From assembly GCA_001599975.1 (NCBI GenBank), contig BCIO01000006.1:1483587-1547586 (forward strand): a stretch of DNA of 64,000 nt, given 5' to 3'. The position numbers and the translations under genes are program-made. The notes under the pieces are model-generated. The model was not told the origin of the DNA, did not search any database, and saw only the letters and a list, made by a program, of their open reading frames with translations. Within the stretch, counting starts at the first letter, position 1. Each line of letters starts with the position of its first letter. Shown here one piece after another: positions 35,070 to 46,722 of the stretch. Source of the DNA: Cystobasidiopsis lactophilus. Taxonomy: Eukaryota > Basidiomycota > Agaricostilbomycetes > Agaricostilbales > Chionosphaeraceae.

Positions 35070-36852
35070 CTTCTCGATTCGTTTTCTTGGTTTTGTTTTG
35101 ATTTCCTGAGCGGGTTTTTGGAGGGCTGGCTCGACTCTCATCTTATGCATCGTATAACTACCTCGTCTTCTGCTTTTCTTTCTTTCGTTCTTGGAGAAAC
35201 TTCATGTAATTGTCACACGCGGAGAAACCACATCCCACGCGCTGCCAGGGGTTGCCGCTGGGTGGCGAATTCTGAGGGTTGCTCTGCTCCTGCATGAAGT
35301 TTGGGCCTGCGATGGTGAGCCGGCTTTGCTACTACAGACTGAGGTAGTCTGCGCTCGAGCTCCGGATTCACAGATCACGCAAACGGGACGACGTCGCTCG
35401 GCCTGGGAGCGAGCGGACTCAGGCGAGCAAGTTGACAGCTCATCCTCGTCGCCGGCCAGCCTAAACAGTGCCTCGAGGTGCGCGAGGATGCTTACCTTAG
35501 GCCATTTAATGCCTTTGCAGAGCTCCCAAGCACAGAACCCGGTCGCAGGCCTTGGCTCGACCCAAACTTGACAGGTTCATTCGATGCCTTCGTTTGAGCC
35601 TGTCCAAGCGCACCGGCTCACAGTTCTTTTTGTGATGAACAGCTGTAGCCTAGAATGAATCCCTGCCCGCTTCCCAACCGCTCAACTTGCCCGGCTGTCA
35701 AATGCTTTACGGCATGACCGCTCGCTCTCTTTGGGTTCTGGTCATACGTGTCTGCGCCTAGCAATCGCTCGTTTATGTTTCTTGGACCGATTCTGTTGGA
35801 GGAGAGATGGTCAAGGACTAGACTTAGATAAGGTTCGTTGCTGACTTGCCTTGATGAGCTGGACCCAGTTGCTCATCGTACCCTGCGGTTCGCCGAACAG
35901 AGCGTTCCCGGCAGTTGTCTGTCTTTGATGAGGGTATGCCTGCGCTTGATACTTTACAGCTCGCGGAGCTGATGTCACACTGGCCAACGTACAGATCCGG
36001 CTGAGGAGAAGGTGGGTCCCTCCGCGCTGATGCCCCAGTTCGATCTGAACTGTTTGGCTTGTCGGTCTCACAGTCCTGCGTAGAACCAAGGTTCGTGTTT
36101 ATACACAGGTACAGCAGCGCTGTTCAAGATGATTAAGCTCCGAACAGTTTGCGCTGGCGCCAAAGCTTCAAGGCCCACCACCTCCCGCGAGAGCTAGCCG
36201 GTGAGTCACAGGCCCATCCTTAGTTCCTGATATGAGACTCACACTGTTGCCGTGGTGTTCACAGCTCACTGCCCCTCCACATTCTCCCTTAAGTTCAAGG
36301 AGAGGTTCTCTGGTGGCGCTCAAAAACTAGAACGTGCTCGGCGCCTCGCTCTGGCGAGAATCTCAGGTGAGCGGTCTGCCCATTTCTTTATGCTGCCGCA
36401 GTATTTCTGAAGCTTATGATACCGGAGACCTCACAGAAGCATCATTTATAAGATTGAACCAGCGTGATAGCCGGTGTGCGTTTGCCGCCCCTGCTCGAGG
36501 TTTCGAAAGGAAACTCAGTGGCCGCACAATTCGCACAGTGTCTTCTTAAAGCTCAATTGGCGTCGGGTCGAGCCGACTGGTCAGTTCTTACGTTGTCAAG
36601 TTTGCAGGGTGAAAGGAATGCCTGTCGCTGAGGGCAAGGAACGGCAAAGGACAGTAGTGGGGTTTTACAATGCATACAACAAGCAAAGCTCTGTTTACGA
36701 TTATGAGGAGGGGTTCGGGATTAGGATGCAAAAGGTCCCGCCCGCCACCTGGACCGAAACCAGTTCCATTCGAGGTGGCGCGAGGGGAGGATGCAAGAGA
36801 AGGGTAGAAATGCGTGCATTGAGAGAAACATGCAAATGGCGAGAGGGGCGCT
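35070..36852. other. Large gene-poor interval
   Basis: At 1.78 kb this is the longest stretch without a gene I can support. Open frames are short and show no known domain. Intron-like pairs occur, for example GTGAGT at 36201 with TTCACAG at 36258-36264, and GTGAGC at 36366. An unannotated non-coding transcript, a decayed gene or long untranslated regions are all possible. Confidence 0.45.
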
Positions 36853-38244
36853 TCAAGGCGAGTAGACGACCGGCTCGCCGTTGAGCAAATGGTACAGTTG
36901 GCGCCAGTACGAGAGGGCGCTACGGAGCTGTGAGCGTCCAGACAAGGAGTGTATCAGCTTCTTATTCAAAGACGATAGAGGTAGCTGGCAACACGCACGC
37001 CTTGGAAAGCGAGCGAGCCCGAGTTCTCGCCACCGGCCGCGCTCTCCCGCCGCTGTTGGTGGTGGTACGAGTGCGGCGCTCCCCTTAAGGCCAGCCGCTG
37101 GGAGGCGGACACTTCGGTCTCGGTGTCGTGCCCGTCGTCCGCGTCGTCCTCCTCCGCAAAGGCCCGGAGCGCCCGCGACAGGTGCGGGAGCTCGCCGAGC
37201 TCGGACTGGATGTGGGTGCCGAAGCGGTCTAGTGTTTGCTGATGCTTAGAAGATCTGTACGTCCTCCTCATAGATGAGCCACTTTTGGCAAACAGGGGCT
37301 TTGAAGTTGGCAAGGACGTACGTAAGAGTGGGTTTGGAATCCGACGCCACCGGTGGCAAGGTCTTAAATTGCTTCCAAACCGTTCTAGGGCCCAAAGGCT
37401 GCCTTTGGGGTGAAGTGGGCCGGGCGGCCTTAGTGGTCACACTGGCGGACGCGGCCGGCGGTGCGACTTTAGAAGGTGGAGGGGCGCCAGAGATGACGCT
37501 GCCGGACGTATTGCTTCGCTTGCTGCCCCGATCGCTGAGCCCGCTCTGCCGATGCCTGCGCTTGACGGCCGACCGGTGCTGTTGCTGCTGCTGGTGCCGG
37601 CGCTGGCGGGCGGAGACCAGGTGCTTGGGTGTAGCACCCCGCGGGACAGCGGGCTTAGCGTAGACGCCTAGGATGCCGGCCGACAAAGCCTGCGGCGGGT
37701 CCGGCTCTGCATCGTCGTCGTCTTCGTCTGAAGATGCTTCGGAGGAGGTCAAGATGGCCTCTTGGCGCTCGGACGTCGAGGCCAAAGATGAGCGGGAAGC
37801 CACGCGGGACAGGGCGGTCTCAGTGAGGGCCAAGGTCGAGCCCCTCCTGTGGCGGCTGCTGGTGAACGCTGGCAGCTGCTCATCGCCCAGGACCAACGGC
37901 GAGGTCGGGTGGGGCGAGGAGAGCGACGAAGGCCAGGAGGACGCTGATTCGACGCCGAAATCGGACGACGCAACCGAGCCCAGCTGGACGGACGGGTACA
38001 GCGATTCAGCGCCGGGCCTGAGCAGCGCGCCGCTGTCTGAGGACGCAGTGTAGTCGCCTTCTGAGAACAGGCCCTGGCCATTGTGCGTCGGCAACGCAGA
38101 GTAGTCGAGCGGCTCGGGCGAATGGTGGCCAGCGCCTCGCACCAGCTCGAACGCCTCCTCGTCCTCGTCCAAGTCGAGCTCGTCGTCCGAGTAGTTGTGC
38201 TGCTGCGCCTGGTAAGGCCGGGCGACGGGCGCGAAGGTCGCCAT
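36853..38244 (-). CDS. Ser/Asp-rich protein of unknown function
   Basis: The start at 38244 reads MATFAPVARPYQAQQHNY and leads to an acidic stretch (SDDELDLDEDEEAFELV), then long Ser/Pro-rich disordered sequence with a Gln/Arg-rich patch (RQRRHQQQQQHRSAVKRRHR). A conserved-looking part, PRTVWKQFKTLPPVASDS, follows. A GTACGT donor after ...KPTLT joins, across an intron at about 37256-37318, to SSKHQQTLDRFGTHIQSELG, an acidic EEDDADDG patch, and after a second intron near 36930-36990 to LRSALSYWRQLYHLLNGEPV, with the stop at 36853-36855. I recognise no domain. The amphipathic C-terminal helix with aromatic residues suggests binding to a partner or membrane. Confidence 0.65.
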
Positions 38245-38724
38245 TTCCCGTTATCGCTGGCTCAGGTGCAAGCTTGTCGCCTGGAGCTCACGCCTTTGGG
38301 TTTCGAGCCGATGAAGTGCCGATTTCACGTGCATTTTGCATTGGCACCCTTGACCAGCTCTTTGGGCCTGCTCGTCGTCCATTTGAGTCGAAAAAAACGA
38401 CTTCAGTGTATGGCGCAGCGAGCGAATGCATCCCCGTGTTGGCCGCAGGGCGGAAACAGCGGCAAAGCTTCTTGGACCTCCTGCTTTTGCTTGTGCCCTG
38501 CCCTGCCTCGTTCGAGTCATATCCTGCTGCCCTGCCACTTATCACAGCCTGCCTGAGGAACTTTGGCCTCAGGGACGGTCGATCCTATGTCTCAAAGCTT
38601 CCCGTGGGAGAGAGTCGACGCCTCCGCCACTTCTGCATCGCCATCCAGCTTGGCCATAAAAGCGCGCCCAAATCGACTCTTGTCCTCTCATCCACTTCTT
38701 CTCACTCTCAAACTCACTTTCAAC
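38245..38724. promoter_or_regulatory. Divergent promoter with TATA-like box
   Basis: The 480-base spacer separates the Ser/Asp-rich gene from the secreted-protein gene. An ATAAAA element lies at 38656-38661, about 65 bases upstream of the secreted-protein ATG, followed by pyrimidine-rich sequence (TCTTCTCACTCTCAAACTCA), a common fungal core-promoter layout. Confidence 0.5.
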
Positions 38725-39456
38725 ATGGTCTCCAAGTCGCTCTTCGCTGCCTTCGTCTCCGCTGTTGCCCTCGTCTCGGCCGCTCCCGCTCGCCTCAACA
38801 AGCGCGCCGACACTTGCCAGCCCAACTTCCAAGGGCAGAACGTCAAGGTCATCTCTCAAGCGCCCGGCCCATACTTGAAGTGGTCTGCGTACTCTACAGT
38901 GAGTTTAGCTCTTCAGCTGGCGGCTTCAAGTGCTCAGATGATTTTCGCAACAGCCCGCCGAGGCCGGAGATATTATCTGGGCCCCCAGCGATGTCGACTT
39001 CTCCCCCTTCCGCTTCGAGTTCACTGGCTCGCCCGCAAACGATTACATTCTGAAGTGAGTATCAATTGACCTCCTCTCTCTGAGTCGCATTCTCATTACC
39101 AACTTCTGCAGGCTCGGTGACATCCCAGACAACAGCCTTGGTGCCATCGAGGTGTTGAACTACAACACTCTGGCTGTTGCTCCTCTTGACGCTGTGTACG
39201 CATTCTTCGCTCAAAAGCAAAGCTCCAAAACTCACCAAAAGCTTCATACAGCACAAACCACTTCCAGCTGTCCTGCAGCTGGTGCCAAGAGCCCGGCACT
39301 CCTTACTACGACGGACAGACCGTTGCCGACTGGTGTTCGATCGTTGACACCGAGTCCAACTTGGCCGTGCAGCAAGTCGGTGGCTACCTGCAGCTCGCCC
39401 CCCTCGACGTCAACGACTCGTCCTTCTTCTACTACTTTGACGCCACCACCGCCTAG
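38725..39456 (+). CDS. Small secreted protein with KEX2-like site
   Basis: The start at 38725 gives a signal peptide (MVSKSLFAAFVSAVALVSA) followed by APARLNKR, a dibasic site for KEX2-type cleavage at about residue 27. The mature part reads FQGQNVKVISQAPGPYLKWS, IIWAPSDVDFSPFRFEFTGS, LGDIPDNSLGAIEVLNYNTL and NHFQLSCSWCQEPGTPYYDG, then WCSIVDTESNLAVQQVGGYL, ending FFYYFDATTA with the stop at 39454-39456. Cys residues at about four places would allow disulfides. Introns lie near 38899-38952, 39055-39111 and 39200-39251. The fold is unknown; the short beta-rich segments recall extracellular lectin-like proteins, but that is a guess. Confidence 0.75.
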
Positions 39457-39599
39457 AAGGTTTCCTTTAGAAGGGTTTTTTCTATCCACGGATTCTCTCA
39501 CACTTGTACTACCACCCACACTTCACTTCCACCATGCATTGCATTGCACTTTTGCATTCCTCACACTGGGCTTACACTTTGGACTTGGTAGCTTATAAG

Positions 39600-41540
39600 T
39601 CAAGAGCCCTTCTCCAGACGCTTGCCTAATAAGCCGTCTCTGAGCTCGAGGTAACTGGGGTTGAGCTGCTTGAGGCTGGTGACACCCAAGAAGCGCATTG
39701 TCCGCTGAATTTCCTCGTCCAAGGCTGCGAGGACCAGCATCAAATTCTGAAGCGAAGGATAGGAGACCAAGCTCACTATCCAGTACTTTCTTGACACCAG
39801 GAGCGCCATAGCATGCCATGCCGAAGAGAATGGGTCGGCCTAAGGCAACACCCTTTGCGCCGAGGGCAACGGCTTTGACGACGCTGATGCTCCATGGGTC
39901 AGATTTGGACATCAAACAGAGGGGATACTTACTCTGAGCCCCTTCGGATGCCGCCATCGATCAAGACGTCAAACTTGTCGTCCTTGAGAAGGTCGGGCTG
40001 CTCGAGGTGGATGCGGACCAGAGTGGCCAGAGCCGAAGGAGCATCATCTAGTTGCCGACCACCGTGATTTCCCAATAACACCCCATCCGCACCAGCCTCG
40101 CGCGCTTTCGCAGTGTCGGCCACAGAGCCCACGCCCTTCAGGTAAACCTTCACTCCCGGTGCGAGCTTCTGGATCCACGAAATATCGTCCCAACTCAGAT
40201 CGGCTGTATCAAGGAGCCATTAAGCAAGAGTCAGGAAACGCAAGTTACGTGAAACTCACCGTCAAAAGTCGCGCTGGGCCCTTTGTCCGAACTGCCCACC
40301 ACATTCTGGGCGGCAAAACCCGCAGTGTCCGCCTCACGTTTACCTGAATAGACTTTAGTAAGTCCAAAGCGCGCTAGAGGCACGATAGAACGAACCAAGC
40401 ACGGGGGTGTCCACCGTAAAAATGATTGCGTGGACGCCACCAGCCGCTGCCTCCTTGATCTTCTCTTCGGTCGCCTTCCGATCCGCTCGAACATAGAGCT
40501 GCCATAACAGTGGTGCTCGACCTTTGCCCTCCTTTTCCAGCCGGTCCCGCTCTGCGAATATTTCGCCCATTGTCCTACTTGACGAGCTTGAGATGACTTG
40601 CGGGATGCCAGTCTCCGCTGCTATCCGTGTAGCGATTAGTTCGCCATCGGGATGGGCGGATGATGAGTGGCCGGTTGGAGCCAAGAAGACGGGCATGCTT
40701 AGCGGGAAGTCAAACAGGTTGGTGCTGGTGTCGACCTGGCTGACCGGGATTAGGACGTTGGGGATGAAGCGGAGGTACGCGAAAGATTCCAGGTTGGCGC
40801 GATATGTTCGTCCATCGTCGCCATAGCTCGAGATGTAGTTCCAGGCCGCGCTGTTTGCCCCCAACACTTCCTTGGCCAACGGCTCGAGCGCATTTAGATT
40901 GCGAATGAGCTTCACGTCAGGAAGCTTCTGACGCCGTGCTTCAATGTCCTTCTCGTCCTCTCCAGCAAACACATGCTCGAGCTGCTTATCGGAGGGCTTG
41001 AGCACGCCAATTTCGGCCTCGTCGCTCAAAACGTTGAGCGTTCCGACAGGGTGCAGCTTCTTAAAGATTTTGGACACATCCTTTCCACCATTTTCAAGCA
41101 ACCGCTCGGGGCCGCCAGGGTGCAAATGGATAAAATTAGTGACATCTGCTCTCCCATCGTCAGAAGAGCGTGGTGGAAGCTTGAGCCAGGCAATCTACCA
41201 TAAACCTTGTCGTCGATGACCATCCAGAGGCCTTCGTCTTTAGTTTTGTGCTTTTCAATCTCTAGAGAGCGCCAACGAATCAGCTCTCCGCGATTCGCCA
41301 TTTCAGGTGCAGTCGCTCACCGGCTGCGTCAAAGTTGGACTTTGGCTTCTTTGGCTTGGCGGCCTCTAATAGAATGGGAGATTTGTGCTTCTGAAACTCC
41401 ACAGCCAATAGGACGGCGGTAGCTGAGGCAGCGCCAGTGGCGAGCAACAAGCGGGGCGCGATCTTGCCGCTGCCATTGAAGGCGGAGGAGCACGCCGCCC
41501 TAGCGGACTTTTGAGTCAAACGGAGCCACTTAAGACTCAT
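39600..41540 (-). CDS. CYB2: L-lactate dehydrogenase (cytochrome b2)
   Basis: A flavocytochrome that oxidises L-lactate and passes electrons to cytochrome c in the mitochondrial intermembrane space. The start at 41540 (MSLKWLRLTQKSARAACSSA) is a presequence followed by a hydrophobic sorting segment (LLLATGAASATAVLLAVEF). A cytochrome b5 domain comes next (LEIEKHKTKDEGLWMVI, then HPGG near 41105). The FMN domain has YISSYGDDGRTYRANL, FLAPTGHSSSAHPDGELIAT, VYLKGVGSVADTAKAREAG, the catalytic His in LGNHGGRQLDDAPS, DGGIRRGSE and LGRPILFGMACYG. It ends with a RLEKGS tail at 39600. About eight introns. The start at 41540 is the first ATG of the open frame. It sits next to a b5-less paralogue at 41725-43662. 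Confidence 0.92.
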
Positions 41541-41724
41541 TTGATGGTTGAAGAAGCAAGAGACGCAGGCTTGGCAAAGCCCTGGAGCAAAGCGGACGGC
41601 GGCTCGCTCCAAAAGAAGTCGGTGATCGGCAGGTCGCCCGGGTAATCGTCCCGAGTGGCGTGGTTTACAAGTGGCCTATAATATATTGCAACAGACAAGG
41701 CAAGAGATGAAAATGGGAGGCGAA

Positions 41725-43662
41725 TTAGGTGTGGAACTTCTGGCCCATTAAACCGTCCAGCAGCTCGACGCAGGTCTGGTCACAGTCTCTGATGGTCGGG
41801 GTTCCCAGCAGGCGCATGCCTCGCTCAACCTCGTCTTTGAGAACTGGAGGAGAAGGGTCAGCTCTGAGCGATACGGGATAGTGAGAAACGCTTACTCTCG
41901 GCGACTTGCTCGACACCCTTGGCTTGGAAACAGGCGGCCCCGTACAGGAAAGGTCGGCCGACGCCGACACCTTTGGCACCAAGACAGACAGCCTTCAAGA
42001 TGTCCGTGCCCCTCCGGATACCTGATGGTAGCTTTGAGAATTGTTCATGCAAAAGTCAACAGCAAGCTCACCGCCGTCACAGTAAACCTCGAAGTCCGAG
42101 TCTAGCAGCTCTGGGTGCTCCAGACGCATTCGGACTAGCACAGCAACGGAGCTGGGGGTGTAGTCGAGGTTGCGCCCGCCTTGATTGGAGAGGATGACGC
42201 CTTGAGCCCCGTAAGCTCGAGCCTGGAGAGCGTCGGCACTATTGCATCCATGATGAAAAGCCACTCAATTCATCACAAACACAAGAAACTGACACCGAGC
42301 TGACACCTTTGATCAAGAGGCGAGCTTTAGGGGCGATTGCGCGAATCCATCCAATGTCGTCCCACGACGCATCGGCTGTCTTGCGGGATGAGATCCGTCA
42401 CACCGACGTATGGAAGGAGACGAACCATCTTGGACGGCAGAGGGGCCATCTCGGCTGCTGGCGATGACGGCCTTCGGAGCTAGGCCTAAAGACTCAGTTT
42501 ACTTCGGATCGCTTGGACCAAAGGAGAGGACAATTATACCACTCCAATCGGTTTCGCGTTTTCCATTGACCGGTGAGTCCACCTGGCAAAGCTGTAAGGT
42601 CGAAGAACACAGCCGAGGTGAGAAACAGAACCAACTGTGAGAACAATAACGCCGCAGCCCTTCACGGCCTCCTTCAGGCGCATCTCGGTGAGAGCCCGAT
42701 CGGCGAGCAAGCTGAATTGGTACCAGAGCCTGGCTGTTCCGAAACCGCTTTGCTTGAGCCGATCGCGTTCAGCGCTGAAGGGAAGCGGAAATTGAGTAAA
42801 GATTAATGGTTCGGGCAAGCCGCCTTACAAGATCGCCTGAATGGGAGTACTGGCCCAGCATGAAATGCAAAGCGGGATGCCGGTGGTCGCTGCGCCTCGG
42901 ACCAGATCGAGCTCGGTGGAAGGGCCGACGATGCCGAGCGGCGCCATGGGAGCGATGAAGAAAGGCGAGGGCGCGGTCCGGCCGCAAAGCTTGACTGATG
43001 GATCGACAACCTTGACAGGAATCTAGAGGCCAACCCAAATGGGCAAGTAAGTCGGCATTCCGATTTGCACCCCCTTTCGGAGAAACTTGACAGCAGCGCT
43101 CACCAAAACTTTCGGGATGAACCTCAGGAAGGTGTAGGAGAGCAGGTTGGCCTTGTAGGCTGCCACTGCGATCAGGACATGGTTTCAGTGAGAAAAAGAT
43201 AAAGAAACCAACTTTGGCCGTCGTCTCTGCAATCGGCAGTGAGCCTTGCGATGCCATTTCAAGAAACGGAGCTCCTCACCCAAAGCTGGAAACGAAGCCC
43301 ATTGCAGGCGTGTTTTTACCCAGTGCGGTGGGGATCAGCATGTCGAACTGGTGGAGGTTGGTGATGGATTGCACCGAGGGGAACCGGTTGTTGCCGCCGA
43401 CTCCATTGCTCAAAGGCGACCCATCTGGAGCTTTCTCGCCGGCTGCTGAAGGCTGAGGTGGAGGTGGTACAATAGCATGAGCCAGAGCGGGCATGATCGG
43501 CGGCATCACTGGAACAGGCTGAGTTTGGGTTTGCTGGTTGCCGGCCGCGCTGGTGTTGGGCATGGGGATGGGCGTCATATGGCCAGGCATGCCGTTCGAA
43601 GGCTGGCCTTGCATCTGCATCATGCCATTGGGAGGGGCTTGACCTCTTTTCCAAAAGGCCAT
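41725..43662 (-). CDS. FMN alpha-hydroxyacid dehydrogenase-like protein, catalytic His missing
   Basis: A paralogue of cytochrome b2 without the b5 domain. The start at 43662 ([20 protein letters not shown]) opens a Met/Pro/Gln-rich extension of about 100 residues. The FMN domain starts at [17 protein letters not shown] and, across a 14-nt exon, reads [20 protein letters not shown]. Next are [20 protein letters not shown] and [12 protein letters not shown]. Near the active site the frame reads [18 protein letters not shown]: the usual SNHGGRQLD has Gln in place of the His that takes the proton. The Arg of RRGTD and the end ([23 protein letters not shown]) are kept. It may be inactive, altered in chemistry, or regulatory. 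The fold is sure. Confidence 0.85.
43213..43226 (-). other. 14-nt microexon of the b5-less dehydrogenase gene
   Basis: On the minus strand AGACGACGGCCAAA lies between TTGCAG and GTTGGT. It joins SSFG to MAAYKANL as SSFGDDGQMAAYKANL, the counterpart of SSYGDDGRTYRANL in the neighbouring cytochrome b2 gene. The GTTGGT donor is weak but the peptide match is strong. Confidence 0.8.
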
Positions 43663-44062
43663 TCCGAACAGCGAGGCCGGGGAAGAGATGGTGGCGACAA
43701 GGGGGGCCAAGCAAGGACTAGTCGCTTGGCGAGCGCAACGAAACTAGAAAGAGAAAATTTGCGCCTTGACTGTGGCGGTTGCGGGAAAAGCGAGGGGGAA
43801 AGAAGGCGGGTTGTCGTGGTCCAAGGCCTCGCTTCGGTCATACAAGCACACAAACGCACAGCTGACCGACGAAGAAAAGAGGCACTTCTTTTCAGGGGTA
43901 CGGGGCACTTTGCAGTGCATGACGAGGCCCAAGTCCAGGTGGCAGGTCGATCAGCAGGCAAGAGACGTTCGGAATAGGCAGTGCAAGTTCGACTCGTACG
44001 CGGTGCACTCGTTTCCAGTGGCGTTCGTCCGTTTCCCTCTTAACCTGGCCTCGGTGACGGGT
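43663..44062. other. Gap upstream of the b5-less dehydrogenase
   Basis: No gene is supported in these 400 bases. They should include the dehydrogenase promoter and the 3' end of the GCFC gene transcript. Confidence 0.4.
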
Positions 44063-46584
44063 TCACGACTCGCCTTTCAGACGGCGCAGAACGCGCGGTG
44101 GGACGTCGGTGGATTTCTCGAAGAGGGAAGCGACTTCCGCCGCCACCTCGCTTTCGCCGGTGTGCCAACCAGCTTCCAGAACCGGCAAGAGGCACTTCTC
44201 GACCAGTTCGACTGCGACCACCAGATCCAGGCTGGCCCCAGCTCCGACCGGCGATCCGGACGGGAAGGGGATGCCGGCCGCCCAGCGGCGCCACTTCAAG
44301 GCGCAGGTGACCAGCTTGGTCAGGCGCCTGCAGAACCGGTGTCGGGCAGTGATGGAGGAGATGTCCATAGAAGAGACCGGGGTGGTGACCGCGCTCACGT
44401 GGGGGAGCAAAAGCTGCTGGATGCAGGAGATGGCGTGGGCGATTTGGAGCAAGATGGCTTGGATCAACATCTGTTCGAGCTCCTGCTTAACAACGTATCA
44501 CAGGAGAGAAAAGGGTAAGAAGAGGACGAACCTGAAACTTGGAGCCCTGCGGATCGACGCAATAGGTGATCTCCGTCACAATGTCGTCCGCGAGCTTGGT
44601 GGCGGCGGTCGAGTAAGGGTCGTAAGCCTTCAGCAGCGCCTTAAAGCGGGGTAGAATGACGTCCGCGACCAAAGCGCCGACGATGTTGTCCTCTTCTGCC
44701 GCGGCGCCGTTGTTGGCCGAGGCCTGGTGGTGGGCGTAGTCGGTTAGGGCGTTTTGCCACTGAAAGTCCTCGAATCCTTTGTTGGTCTTTGGCAATTGAG
44801 GTATCTGTGCACACTCCCAACAGCCATCAGCATCTGAAGCTGAGGAAGGATAGAGAGAAAAGGGCGCACCGCAAAGGGATTCCAAAGCGCCATCTCCTTC
44901 CTCGCCCAAAACTCCCACACGTTGCACATCACCAAGCCACCATAGCTCTTGTTGTACTCGTCTTCGTACAGCGCTCTCCACTCTTTGAACCTGGGCAGAA
45001 TGCCAATCGTGGGGTCCTTGAATTCTTCGGCTTGGACGTCGTCGAACATCTTGTCCAGCTGTGATGAGAGCCGGGTGGAGGCCAGGAGGAGGTCTTCGGT
45101 CTGCTCTGGGGCGAGCGAGTCGTCGGTCATGTAGCCCTCGTCGCCTTGAGCTGAACGATGGCGAAGGGCGCGTTCGGCTCGCCGGGCTTGTCGAACCGCC
45201 GAATCAGGGGAGGTGATCAATTGGTTCTGGAGGGCTTCAAGCTCGGCGTCTTCTGCTGGAGGAAGCGGGGAGGCAGGGATGGGCAGGCCGGTGAAGAGCG
45301 CGAGGTCGTCCGCGTCGTCCGCATACCGCCGGGCGGTGAGCAGGTCAAAGCGCTCTTTTTGAATGGCCAAATTGTCCCTTTCAATACTTTCCAACGCCGG
45401 AAACTGTGTCCCGAACGCCTTGATAAGACACCGGGAGGAGCATCTCAAAAGGGTGGAGGAACGACACACCTTTGCATCCATAAAAGCTGCCACATCTTCC
45501 ACCCAGTTCCTCAGGCCTTCGAACCACTGCATCTTGCGAGAGGCGCGGTCCACCTCGTGCCGGAGGTCGGTCTCTTGCGAGTCCAAGTCGGCCACTTCGG
45601 CCTGGCTCGACGCCACCAGCTCCTCGTTGGCCTTGTGCGAGCTGCGCAAGTCTTGTAAGGCCGCCTGGAGCCGGTTGGTGATGCTGCTTAAGGTGGGGAC
45701 GTTGGACGCTGCCGGGACTGTTCGAACTTGTCAAGCTGATCTCAATGAGAGAATGAGGGAGACGAAGAGGACGAACTTGGAGTAGGCTTGTAGACCCCTG
45801 ACGCTGCTGCCTCCTCTTCGATGTTGCCGCCCCGACGCAGCTGGGCGTTCTCCCACTCCATGGCCTCCACATCCCGCTCCTGGAACTCGTCCTCGACGTC
45901 GTCAATGGCCTCCCTGATCCCCTCCTTGCGCCGCTTCTCCTCGCGCGCGCGGCCCTTGTTGCCCAGCGCGATCTTCTCCTTGGAGCCCGTGTACGCCGCC
46001 AGGTCCTCGTCGCCGGACCCCAGCTCGTCGTCCTCCCTCATGAACCTCGACTCGCCCGCCTTGCTCGCCCCCGTGCCCACGTCCAAGCTGATGAACCCCC
46101 CGTCCTCGGTGTTGACGCCCGCCTTCCTGGCCAGCTCGCGCTTCATCTTGGCGGCCGCGATCGCATTCTCCGTGGGGATCAGCTCCTCCTCCTCCTCCTC
46201 TTGGGCGTCGATGGACGTCGCAAACTTGGACCGGGCCAGCTCCGAGTACCGGCTGTTGGTGGACGCCTTGAGAGACTGCAAATACGAAGCGTCGTACTTG
46301 GGCTCGTCGTCGGCCAAAGCTGAGGAGGGCGGCGCCGGGCTGAAGTGCGACGAGGGCTTCAACGAGAGCTTGGAGCTTCGAGCTGGCGTCGACGGGTCCT
46401 TGGGAGCGCCCAGGGAGAGCCGCTTGCTGGAGCCAGACGGAGTCGAGCGGGAGATGACCGTGTTGCCGTCCTCGTCGCCCTCGTCTTGAAATGAGAGCAA
46501 AGAGGAGCGCGGCGTGGACCTCGCCGACGACTTCTTGAGCCGCTTCTTGATCACCAACGAAGGTGACGCTTCGTCCAGCTCCAT
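44063..46584 (-). CDS. GCFC/PAXBP1-family spliceosome-associated protein
   Basis: A nuclear protein of the GCF/PAXBP1 family, known in animals and plants to work in lariat-spliceosome disassembly or splicing. The start at 46584 (MELDEASPSLVIKKRLKKSS) leads to a Ser-rich basic start, then a family-like segment ELIPTENAIAAAKMKREL, SRFMREDDELGSGDEDL and FQERDVEAMEWENAQLRRGG. A coiled coil (EVADLDSQETDLRHEVDRAS) follows, then the GCFC domain: FKDPTIGILPRFKEWRALYE, YNKSYGGLVMCNVWEFWARK, EMALWNPFA, ADVILPRFKALLKAYDPYS, and the all-helical end down to the stop at 44063. Several short introns separate these. Length and order fit the family. It is on the same strand as its neighbours but unrelated to them. 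Confidence 0.85.
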
Positions 46585-46722
46585 TTTTGAAGGACTCTTG
46601 GCCGTGTGCGGAACAAGGTCGAAAGCGGGCGAGATTTTTGCAGTTGGAGCAGACGACGACGGCTTGTGGGGGTTTCAAATAACCATCGTAAATCAGGAAA
46701 AAGCTCTATGCAAGCATGCATT

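Noticed and set aside
35191-35571. Plus-strand frame of 126 codons in the large gap
   Set aside because: No start context, no domain and no splice partners that give a longer protein.
36474-36884. Cys-containing frame MCVCRPCSRF
   Set aside because: Looks at first like a zinc motif but the spacing does not match the cluster family and there is no linked coiled coil.
43257-43300. ATG at 43257 as the start of the b5-less dehydrogenase
   Set aside because: The peptide [11 protein letters not shown] lies inside what is better read as an intron; the upstream exon with [14 protein letters not shown] completes the FMN domain.
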